Assembly: GCA_034521835.1 (NCBI GenBank)
Contig: JAXHMA010000010.1
Span: 186,001-250,000 of the forward strand
DNA length: 64,000 nucleotides
DNA from: JAMQKA01 sp034521835
Lineage (GTDB): Bacteria; Bacteroidota; Rhodothermia; Balneolales; Balneolaceae
Reading direction: 5' to 3'
Positions 1-8,733 of the stretch are shown piece by piece. A program made the translations under genes and the position numbers. The notes beneath the pieces were generated by a model. The model saw nothing but the letters and a program-made list of their open reading frames with translations. It was not told the origin of the DNA and did no database searches. Within the stretch, counting starts at the first letter, position 1. Each line of letters opens with the position of its first letter.

Positions 1-338
1 TCACCCTGGAACTGGTAGATGAGTCATTCTACCACCTGGATACCTGCTTCTGCCTGCTTAATGAGACCACCGTGCTTATTTATCCCGCTGCCTTCACCGA
101 ACAGGGACTAGCATTGATAAATGAGTTTGGCGAAGTAATTACCGCCAACGAACATGAGGCCAAAAAGCTTTTTGCCTGCAACGCCACCTGCCCCGACGGT
201 AAAAATGTGATTATACAGAAGGCTGTACCGACGTTAATAAAAAACTGCGCGACACCGGCGCAGGTCCATGAAGTGGATACTTCTGAATATCTCAAAAGTG
301 GGGGTAGTGTTTTCTGTATGAAGCAGTTGCTTTGGTAG
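1..338 (+). CDS. Amidinotransferase/dimethylargininase-like hydrolase, C-terminal part (5' end outside window)
   Basis: The frame is open from the window edge to TAG at 336-338 and encodes about 111 residues, so only the C-terminal part of the protein is present. The pattern FYHLDTCFCLL near the beginning and SGGSVFCM near the end match the His and Cys catalytic regions of the pentein-fold amidinotransferase family (dimethylarginine dimethylaminohydrolase, arginine deiminase-like and CtlX-like proteins), which cleave or transfer guanidino groups. Substrate cannot be told from the C-terminus alone. No terminator is obvious directly after the stop. The family call is fairly firm; the exact enzyme is not. 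Confidence 0.7.
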   Translation, partial: TLELVDESFYHLDTCFCLLNETTVLIYPAAFTEQGLALINEFGEVITANEHEAKKLFACNATCPDGKNVIIQKAVPTLIKNCATPAQVHEVDTSEYLKSGGSVFCMKQLLW

Positions 339-612
339 CTGTTTTGCGGCTTGTAGAAAGGGTAAAATGGAGGTTAGGAGCTAAGCCTCTTTCATGACTT
401 GTTCGATAAGGGATACCATTTACCGAAATAATCCCTGAAAATCTATTTCATTGGTACGTTTTCTTTCTATCAGCCTTTTTAAAATATTTTCCATCCCTAT
501 TGACTAAGATCTGAAAAGCTGCGTAATATTATCTACTATTCAGGCAACCCGCCTCTTATAGCACGTATCTTTAAACATTTATCAACATTTACCCTCCGAA
601 GGGGAGACTAAC
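339..612. other. Intergenic stretch, no gene seen
   Basis: AT-rich spacer between the amidinotransferase stop and the lipoprotein start. I see no convincing coding frame or RNA. It should hold the promoter of the following gene, but no clear TAnnTTTG-type box stands out. A purine-rich run just before the ATG at 613 is a plausible ribosome binding site. Confidence 0.5.
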
Positions 613-1053
613 ATGCGCTTCTCAATTGCTAAAATCCTTGTTGTGGGATTGGTGTGCCTATTTACCGCCGTATCCTGCAAAGATAGTTCAACCGACAGTT
701 CAAATGACTAAGTAGACGGCCTGTGAAACTCTGACTCAACGAAAGGTGACGTCGCCTACGTCAATCTGACCAACACCACGGTCACTTTCTACGACTATAT
801 GGGTGATGATTTTGACCAGGAAGAGGACTGCTATGATATCGAAAGCGAAGAGATCGTTGAGATTGACGGCGACATCTACCATTTCGATGATCCCGAAAAT
901 CCGGGAGAGACGATTGAAGTCAGAATCACCGTTGAGAAAACAATCCTGACAGTAAAACAATCGTTCAACAACAATGTTGAAACCATTAAGTTCAGCCGTT
1001 ATTCCGGCAATCAAACTGCTAACCAGAATGCACCGAGAGATAACAGCCGCTAA
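613..1053 (+). pseudogene. Small lipoprotein gene with broken middle, acidic C-terminal domain
   Basis: An ATG at 613 starts a short lipoprotein signal (MRFSIAKILVVGL, then a TAVSC lipobox) followed by a Ser/Thr/Asp linker, and stops with TAA at 709-711. The same frame reopens after a second stop (TGA 724-726) and runs to TAA at 1053 as an acidic domain rich in Asp, Glu and Val with beta-strand character. The natural reading is one secreted lipoprotein of about 145 residues broken by compensating small indels near 709-726, although two real in-frame stops cannot be excluded. No family recognised. A rho-independent terminator follows. Confidence 0.5.
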
Positions 1054-1095
1054 TGGGCGTTAAACACGCTAACAGGTTGGTGTTTCCGATTTCCC

Positions 1096-1130
1096 AAAAG
1101 GCGATCTCCGAGAGGACGGTCGCCTTTTTT
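1096..1130 (+). terminator. Rho-independent terminator after the lipoprotein gene
   Basis: AAAAGGCGA pairs with the TCGCCTTTT that follows a loop of about 15 nt, and the 3' arm runs straight into a T tract. It sits about 45 bp past the lipoprotein stop. Confidence 0.8.
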
Positions 1131-1323
1131 ATTTCCAAAAAATGAATTGAATAAGGGAATCACAGTTTATATATTTGACCAGTTTTAGACGCAAATGTCG
1201 ACCCACAAAAACGGCATATTTGTTTTTGCTATGACGCCAATGCGGTCCAAGATATCTTTTCAGAAGCATAGGCATCCGTTTTTAAAAAATTTGCGATCAG
1301 GACATTTCTCCTTTCGTTAGTCC
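1131..1323. other. Spacer upstream of carA
   Basis: Together with the flanking hairpins this is a gene-free stretch of about 345 bp (1054-1398). AT-rich, with no coding frame I can support. It presumably carries the carAB promoter. Confidence 0.4.
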
Positions 1324-1357
1324 AATCCGACACGTTTTCTGTTGTCGGATTTTTTTT
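1324..1357 (+). terminator. Terminator-like hairpin 42 bp upstream of carA; possible attenuator
   Basis: AATCCGACA (1324-1332) pairs perfectly with TGTCGGATT (1343-1351) and is followed by a T tract to 1357, the shape of an intrinsic terminator. There is already a terminator for the upstream gene at 1096-1130, so a second one directly before carA could be a transcription attenuator for pyrimidine/arginine control. I could not define an antiterminator fold or a PyrR box, so the regulatory role is inference. Confidence 0.6.
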
Positions 1358-1398
1358 AGATATCAACCGCAATCCGTTAACCATATCCACACCTTCTA

Positions 1399-2477
1399 AT
1401 GTCTCTTTACCCGCGCGATAAAGCCATCATAGCACTTTCAGACGGAACCGTTGAACATGGGTTCGCTATTGGCAAAAAAGGAACCACTGGTGGTGAGCTC
1501 TGTTTTAACACCCCACATAACCGGCTCCCAGAAGATCTTCACCGACCCCCAGCTACTACGGTCAGCTATGATGATGACCTGCCAGTCGGCCGAGGCTCCG
1601 GAACCATGACCGCGACGATGAAGCACGAAAAGTGATGATTGCTGGCCTCATCGTACGATCCTTCTGGGATTACGGTAATCCCAGGCCGATGGCAGCCTCA
1701 GGAAATCCTGAGCGGAAACATCATCGGCATAGCCAGCGTAATCCGCAAACTGGTCACCACATCCGTACCAAAGGCGTGATGAATGCCATCATCTCCTCAG
1801 AAGAACTACGACGGACCTTGCAGAAGGCCAGAGCTGGCCCCAGATGAAAGGTCTGGAGCTGGCCACCGAAGTAACCGGCAGGAACCTGAACCGTACACCA
1901 GCGACCAAGTTGCCCTGCCGTCAGCTGTTTTTGACTACGGCATTAAGCAGAACATCATCGACGACCATCGGCGCAATGGCTTCCGTATTTCCCGCCAAAG
2001 GCGATTTTATGGAGGAAATTGATGATTGGAATCCTGACGGCTTTTTCTTCAGCAACGGTCCCGGTGACCCTAACGCCGCCGTCGTATCACTGGATATTGT
2101 AAATTGAAGGCGCAGGTAAACCTATTCGGCATCTGCCTTGGGCACCAGCTTATGGCGCTTTCGGAAGGAAATCCCGCCAAAAAAATGTACGTATCAGCCA
2201 CCGCGACCAAGCTCGCCTGTCAAGACAAGCAGACCGGGAAAGTGGAGTTACCACTCAAAATCATCGAATTTGCCGTCAATGAGGAAGCCCTGGATGAATC
2301 GAAGTAGAAGTGACCCACTTCAATTTGAATAATCTGGATTGAGGGAGTTCGTTTTTCAAGACTTCCCGGTATGTCCGTGCAGTATCACCCCGAGGCGTCC
2401 CCGGCCCGCACGACTCTTCATATCTTTTCGATAAATTCCTGGACATGATCAAAGAGCAAAAAGAGGAACTGGTTTAA
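1399..2477 (+). pseudogene. carA: Carbamoyl-phosphate synthase small subunit, heavily frameshifted
   Basis: The glutaminase subunit releases ammonia from glutamine for CarB, supplying carbamoyl phosphate to pyrimidine and arginine synthesis. Recognisable pieces appear in changing frames: the N-terminus (ALSDGTVEHGFAIGKKGTT, then GELCFNTP), a middle block (ELATEVTG; DWNPDGFFFSNGPGDP), the class I amidotransferase nucleophile region FGICLGHQLMAL near 2123-2160, and the C-terminal catalytic His in YHPEASPGP near 2380. The total span matches a normal CarA of about 360 residues. At least five indels interrupt it, not only in homopolymers. Because key residues persist, either very recent decay or a poor consensus explains it. 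carB follows after 110 bp. Confidence 0.85.
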
Positions 2478-2587
2478 TCAGATTATTGATCCAGGCTGAA
2501 GCTATACGGACAAGGAACACTGTGCCTTAACGAATCGACGCCACATAATTAATTGTAACCTGATAAAATTTTAGAAGTTTAAAACGA

Positions 2588-5417
2588 ATGCCACGACGCG
2601 ACGACATCCAGCCAAAATTCTTATCATCATGGATCAGGACCCATCGTAATCGGACAGGCGGCCAAATTTGATTATTCGGGCTCCCAGGCCTGTCGCTGGC
2701 TTATGAACAACAGGTAAGAGGTATACTCATCAACTCAAATCCGGCTACCATCATGACCGACCCCCTTATGGCCGATGAGGTGTACCTGAAACCGCTGACC
2801 ACTGAATCCATCAAAGAAAATTGTAGCCAAGGAAAAACCCGACGCCGTACTGCCTACCATGGGCGGCCAAACCGGACTAAACCTGACCGGGGACCTTCAG
2901 AAAGAAAATTTCTGGAAAGAACGCGGCATAGACATTATCGCTGTTAAATCTGCGACGCGGTGGAAATCACCGAAGACCGGCAAAAATTACGGGACCTGAT
3001 CGATGGTCATTCCACGACATTCCTAAAAGTAAAGTGGCCAACTACTGCTCGGAAGCAAAGGAAATCACCGAAAAACTCAGCGGACTCTCAATCATAACAT
3101 CGACCCTCCTTTACCATGGGCGGCGACGGCGGCGGCGTGGTTGGAATATGTAGAGGATCCATTTCAAGCGAAAGGTGCTGCGCAATGAAACTCAGCCCTG
3201 TCGCGGGTGCTATAGAGGAAAGTATCTTCGGCTGAAGAGGTCTGAGCTGGAACTCCTGCGCGATCCCAACGACACGGTCGTCATCATTACTGTACCGTCG
3301 AAAATATCGATCCGATGGGCGTTCACACTGGAGATTCCGTTACTGTAGCCCCCTCCCAGACACTGACTGACAAGCAGTTCCAGATGCTGCGCGATGCTGC
3401 CATTAAAATGATGAATTCGATTGGTGAGTTTGCCGGTGGATGTAACGTACAGTTTGCCCATCAAGCCGGGCGAACTGGCTGGTGGCGATGGAAATGACCC
3501 GCGCGTACAGCCGCTCGTCAGCACTGGCCTCCGACCGCACCGGCTACCATCGCCGAAGAGTACCAACCAAACGCCCGTGGATACAACCTTGATGAGCTGC
3601 CCAACCCGATTACCGGTGTTTCTTCGGCCTGCTTTGACCTTGCCATAGACTACGTGATTGTGAAAGCCCAGCGCTTGACTTGAACAAGTTTCCCGGCGTG
3701 GATGAAGAGCTCACCACCCAGATGAAAGCGGTGGGCGAAGTGATGTCAATAGGCCGCAATTTCCCGGAAGCGCTCAACAAAGCGTGGCAGTCGCTCGAAA
3801 TCGGTCGCGCCGGACTCGGTGCCGACGGCTATGAAGAGATCGACCGCAAGACTGTTCGCGAACGTCTTCTCAAACCCTACTGGGATCGCCTGCTCAATAT
3901 TCGACACGCCTTTAAGCTGGGGACCTCGGTAGAAGAAATCGCCGATATCAGCCAGTGTAGATCCGTGGTTCCTCCAGCAGATCCGCTACATGGTCTGCTT
4001 TGAACCGCACGGAGGAACAAGCGTTGAACCACCATACACAAAGACAATGTATGAGCTAAAACAGGCCGGATTCAGTGACACTCAGATATCATGGATGCTC
4101 AGCCAAAGTAACGGGCCGGTAGATGAGTATAAGGTGCGAGAAAAACGCAAAGAGCTGGGCATCAAGCCGGTATTCAAAATTGTGGATACCTGTGCCGCCG
4201 AATTTGCGGGAACGCCCTATTTCTCTTTACCTTTATGAAGGTGAAAACGAAAGTGATGTCAGCGACGACAAAATTCTGATTCGGCAGTGGCCCGACCGCA
4301 TCGGCAGGTCTGAGGTTTTGACTACACCTGCGTGCACGCTGTGGGCGCCGCCAAAGAGATGGGCTACGAAACGATCATGGTAAACTGCAACCCTGAGACC
4401 GTCTCCACTGATTTTCATTGCCGACAAGCTCTATTTCGAGCCAGTTTACTGGGAGCGCGTGCTCGATATCATCGAGCATGAGCAGCCGGAGGGTGTGATC
4501 CTGCAGGTGGGAGGACAAACGGCGCTAAAGCTCGGCAAGCGGTTTGTGGAAGAGGGCATCAAAATTTTTGGTACGCCCTTCGAAAAGATAAACTTTGCAG
4601 AGGACCGGGGCAAATTCTCGAACTTCCTTGAGAGGCTGGATATCCCATTTCCCAATTACGGCACCGCCCGTACAGTGGAAGGGGCACTTGAGATAGCGCG
4701 TGACATTGGTTATCCGGTGCTGATCCGTCCCAGCTACGTGCTCGGCGGGCAGGGCATGCGGATCGCCATCGGAGAAGAGGAGCTCAAAAAATATACCGAG
4801 ACGATCCTCAAAACCCACCCTGAAAATGACTTTCTGATCGACCGCTTTCTGAATGAGGCGATAGAGCTTGATGTGGATGCGGTGTACGACGGCGAGCAAA
4901 TGCATATTGCCGGCATCATGCAACATATTGAACCGGCCGGCGTGCACTCTGGCGACTCAACCGCCGTCATTCCCACCTACTCACTAAGCGACAAAGTGAT
5001 CGAGAAGGTGAAGGAGTATGCACGAAAAGATTGCCAGCGAGATGGGCATCATTGGTTTCCTGAACGTACAGTATGCCGTGAAAGATGAGAAGGTGTATGT
5101 GCTGGAGGCCAACCCACGCTCCACACGCACCATCCCGTTCCTGGCCAAAGCCACTCAGCGACCGGAAGCGCGCATCGCCGTAAAAGTGATGCTGGGCGCC
5201 AAGCTCAAGGACTTCCCGGAGGAGGATCTGACCTCCAAGCCTGGCGAAATGGGCGATGAAAGAGCCGGTGTTCCCGTTTGGCAAATTCCCGGAAGTGAAG
5301 AAGGAGCTCGGACCCGAAATGAAATCAACGGGCGAAACGATCTACTTCGCCGAAGATTTCAACGACGATCATTTCAAAAAACCGTATGAGTTCAAAAACT
5401 TGTATTTGAGCAAGTAA
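2588..5417 (+). pseudogene. carB: Carbamoyl-phosphate synthase large subunit, heavily frameshifted, no MGS domain
   Basis: CarB makes carbamoyl phosphate from bicarbonate, ammonia and two ATP through two ATP-grasp halves. The start MPRRDDI is typical. Family blocks found in shifting frames include INSNPATIMTDPLMADEVY, PTMGGQTGLNL, GVHTGDSVTVAPSQTLTD, EVMSIGRNFPEALNKAWQS, QVGGQTALKLG, RPSYVLGGQGMRIAI and AGVHSGDSTAVIP, then EANPRSTRTIPF. The longest intact piece is 4459-5088. After GPEMKSTGE the protein ends within about 30 residues (NLYLSK), so the C-terminal methylglyoxal-synthase-like allosteric domain is absent, as in the roughly 940-950-residue CarB of some Bacteroidota. About ten indels break the frame. 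It would form an operon with carA. Confidence 0.88.
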
Positions 5418-5663
5418 GCAACTTTGACACTTTTTTCCTCTCCTCGGGTATCTCGCGGGAGGGCTAATACTGTCTTCATTTCGCGTTATTAAGGGTACTA
5501 CAAAATTCCCAAATTCTCTCATTGTCATCCTCAGAAATCTTAGTGGCCACCGATGAGCATAAGCGTAATCGATTGTATCTCAAGATCGGCTTTTTCGCGC
5601 CTTTTTCTCATTACTCAAAATGAAGCTGTCCAAATCGCTCCAGCAGCAGACTTATTTTTAAAA

Positions 5664-7014
5664 CTACTGAACTATGTCGTCTTTGGTAGGCCCTCCAAAT
5701 CCCAGGTTTAGTGACAGCAGTGAAACCAGGGTATTCTCCGGGTTAACAATCGGCTCAAATCGGCTGCCCAAACTATAGGTAAGCGCAATATGCTCATTAA
5801 GGCGATATAAAAACGTGCCTATGGCCTGGAAATCGACTTTGGTGTCTTTCCTGAACAGCTGATTACCGCTGTCATCCATTCCTGCGGGAATCAATGAATT
5901 GCTGTTTCGGCCTACCGCCTCAAATTCCAGGGTAAAACTGTCAAAATCTCCGGAAATTGCCACCCCGTAATCTATATTATTCTTGAAGACCTTAGAATTG
6001 GGAAAATACTGCTTGAAATAATCGGTGTCATAGCCTTCATACCGAAGTACACCTATCATCTTCAGGTGGCTCAACTTATCGCTGAAACGGTAGGTCGGGG
6101 TAATCCAAAACGATTGCCGCGGGGCTGCTGCCGACTGAAAATTGCTGGATGGAAAATTCAGGAAAACCCCATAGGCAATATCGAGGTAAAAGCCCTGCCG
6201 GTCCCTAATATAATCCTTGAAGTTATTGAACATCGCCTCTGCATTTTGCTCAGAACGGATAGCCGGCAGGTTTGCATCCACCATGTTGATGAACGCGTCC
6301 AAACACGGACCTGGATCTTCCGGGATATATTCGGGTAATATCTGTATGTTTTTAAATATCTGGTCAATGATTTGCTCTATCTTTTCAGGCGTAAAATAAT
6401 TGCCATAAATTCTTTGTACAGCCTTTGATATTATAGATCGGGCAGCAGTTATAAACTGCATTTTGTTGGTAATTGTACGACTTGTATCAAAGGGAAGGGC
6501 ATTTATTTCGGCCCCGATAGCTGCCTGAACAGCCTGATTCCTGGAAAGCTGTTCCCTGAAGTTACTAACTCGTTCACGATCCTGCTGGTTTGAAAAATGA
6601 ACCGTCGTTCGGTAGCCAAATGCCAGACCGGTGGTAGCAGTGCTATCTCCCAAGGTAAAATTTTGAGTAGATGCCACGGAAAACGATGAATTGCGCAAAA
6701 TATTGTCCCTGCAAGATATCCTCCGGATAAAGATATTCTTCGAGAGAAAGGCTGTGATCTTTGGCCCAGTAGGGCGTGAATTCAAGCCCAAAATCGTTGG
6801 GGATGGCCGCCGCACCAGCATTATTTAAAAAGTTCGAGTACACCGCCGTTTCCAGCGCGCGGTAAGATTTAGGGGCCAGCACCGATTGTGGCTGCACGCC
6901 CAGCAGTGCCGCGGCCGGTGAACTCGGCGCCTTAATATCGGTTAACGATTCCTGGGCAAATGCCGTGGTACCCGTCATAATCCCAATGAAAAGAAATGAA
7001 AGTAAATATCTCAC
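5664..7014 (-). pseudogene. Secreted, probably outer-membrane-associated protein of unknown family, one frameshift
   Basis: Starts at 7014 with a signal peptide (MRYLLSFLFIGIMTGTTAFA, cleavage before QE). The first frame runs to about 6645 and the rest continues in another frame from near 6720 to the stop at 5664, giving about 450 residues with one indel near 6680-6720. The C-terminal half has repeated beta-rich segments (SDKLSHLKMIGVLRYEGY; ALTYSLGSRFEPI; ending in LLSLNLGF), like a porin-type barrel or surface protein. Its start overlaps the stop of the upstream gene by 4 nt, so it is the last gene of a coupled three-gene set. Function unknown. Confidence 0.6.
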
Positions 7015-7364
7015 GATTGATTGAATCTTATGGAAAGAACGATATAGGGACGCTCCTCTTCGGACTTGGCATTCTCGTGCTCCACCAGCACTTCACCATT
7101 TACTTTATATATTACCCGAATGGAATCTTCTTCAGGAATGGGATTGGCAACATCGGAAAAACAGATGGTAGGCATGTTTCTCAAATTTTTACCCTTGCCC
7201 AATGATGCACTTCCGGCGTTCTCTATCGCAGGATCATGTTCACCCGGAACATTCACCACGGTTTGTGCCACATTTCCGTCAGAAATAAACTCTACGGTAA
7301 ACTCCACCTCTTCCTCATCTCCCACGGGGACCTGTAAATCCTTATATCGATATGTTTTTCTCAT
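7011..7364 (-). CDS. Hypothetical protein, beta-rich, 117 aa
   Basis: A complete small protein (start ATG 7364) with alternating hydrophobic and charged residues suggesting beta strands (EVEFTVEFISDG; DSIRVIYKVNGEVLVEHEN) and no signal peptide or membrane segment. Both ends overlap the neighbours by 4 nt (ATGA), strong evidence for translational coupling with the membrane protein upstream (7361-8509) and the secreted protein downstream (5664-7014). I do not recognise a family. The three probably act together at the envelope. Confidence 0.65.
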   Translation of the reverse strand: MRKTYRYKDLQVPVGDEEEVEFTVEFISDGNVAQTVVNVPGEHDPAIENAGSASLGKGKNLRNMPTICFSDVANPIPEEDSIRVIYKVNGEVLVEHENAKSEEERPYIVLSIRFNQS

Positions 7365-8509
7365 CCTGAAGCTCCATCATTCTTCTTTGATTCAATACTT
7401 TTGGGTTCATCACTTGTTTTTCGGGTAATTACATTTTTTAGGTTTACCACTTTTGAAAGCATGTCGAACCAGAACGGTGCCCCCAAGCTGATTGCCAAGG
7501 CTGTTATGAGCCATCCCAGCACCCGCAGAATCCAGTCCCACCAGAAGGCCAAGCCCCTTTTATCCGGCAAGTTGCTCCACCCCATGCCCAGCACCGTAGA
7601 AACCCGGTCGATATCTTCTTCCACGAGGTTATTAATCTGCTGATAGGCGTAGTCTATTCGCGCCATTGTGGGATAGGCGGTATTCACTGAATCGATACAC
7701 TCTTGGTTTTGACCGCACGGTTCCCGCTGGGCCTGTAGAAATTCATGTACAAGGTAACTGCTCCTCAGAGTATCGGTTTCTGTTGTATCGCCGCTTGGAA
7801 TTGCAACCACCATACCCTCTTGCAGGTTGTGGGATTCAATAAAGGTTTCGGCCTGCTGCACCACTGCAGTTCTTGCATCCGGATCGTTGGCCAGCGTCTG
7901 AAATATTGAGATCGAATCCACATTAAAGATACCGGCCGTCAGGAGTCCAAGTCCAAGCAATATCAGCCGTAACTTCTGCTTGTACCACTCGCTGGTATAT
8001 ACCATAACCTCGTCAAACCAATCCTCCAGTTCCTGTCTGAAGGCTTCCAGCTGGCCGCTGGAATCGTCATAGGCTTTTTTGAGAAAAGGCGCATGTTCAA
8101 ACAGGTCTTCGCGGAGCTGTTTGTCCTCGATCATCTCGATAATAGTCTCGGAAAAAGTTGCCGGTGATATGCTTGAGGGATAAGTCTTGCTGGTTAGTTT
8201 CTCCTCTAGCTTTTCCGCTTCAAGGTTTATACTACTGGAGAAGGTCTTGCGAAACCATACATATATATTCCAGAAAGGTGTGCCGTAAAAGACGCTTGAC
8301 CGGTATTTGGACTTGTTAATCTTTGGCTTATCGTAGAATATCTGCTTAAGCTTGAACCCGATCATCCGCTCAATGGAAAACCGCAGTTCCTTGCCCCGAA
8401 TTTTAAAGATCTGGCTCAACATTTCATTGATAATGGTTACAAAAAGGCTGAAGAGCAGAAAGACAAAAATTAGTCCGATTACCACATCGAGAGCTACAAT
8501 ACCAAACAT
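7361..8509 (-). CDS. Membrane protein of unknown function, 382 aa
   Basis: Three hydrophobic regions are visible: an N-terminal helix (residues about 5-27, VVIGLIFVFLLFSLFVTII), a central one (about 178-200, RLILLGLGLLTAGIF) and a C-terminal one (about 330-352, VLGWLITALAISLGAPFWF). Between them is a long charged, coiled-coil-prone region. The closing pattern SLGAPFWFDMLSKVVNL recurs in uncharacterised bacterial membrane proteins. First gene of the overlapping set 8509-5664. The start ATG at 8509 is the first in frame. No enzyme motif seen. Confidence 0.65.
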   Translation of the reverse strand: MFGIVALDVVIGLIFVFLLFSLFVTIINEMLSQIFKIRGKELRFSIERMIGFKLKQIFYDKPKINKSKYRSSVFYGTPFWNIYVWFRKTFSSSINLEAEKLEEKLTSKTYPSSISPATFSETIIEMIEDKQLREDLFEHAPFLKKAYDDSSGQLEAFRQELEDWFDEVMVYTSEWYKQKLRLILLGLGLLTAGIFNVDSISIFQTLANDPDARTAVVQQAETFIESHNLQEGMVVAIPSGDTTETDTLRSSYLVHEFLQAQREPCGQNQECIDSVNTAYPTMARIDYAYQQINNLVEEDIDRVSTVLGMGWSNLPDKRGLAFWWDWILRVLGWLITALAISLGAPFWFDMLSKVVNLKNVITRKTSDEPKSIESKKNDGASG

Positions 8510-8733
8510 GAGATACCCTTTTTAATTCAAGATGAATTTATGCCGCACTGGTATAATTTTTTTATCCAGCTTTGGCCTGTTCTGACAACACTCCTATCAT
8601 GCTAAATATCAGTGACTTAAAAACAAAATATATTTTATTTACTGGTATCATATGTCCCAAAAAAGTTGGCGAAAGAACCGACTTATTTAGATATTGGCTT
8701 GAATATTAATCGATCGAATTTTCAATATCAGTA

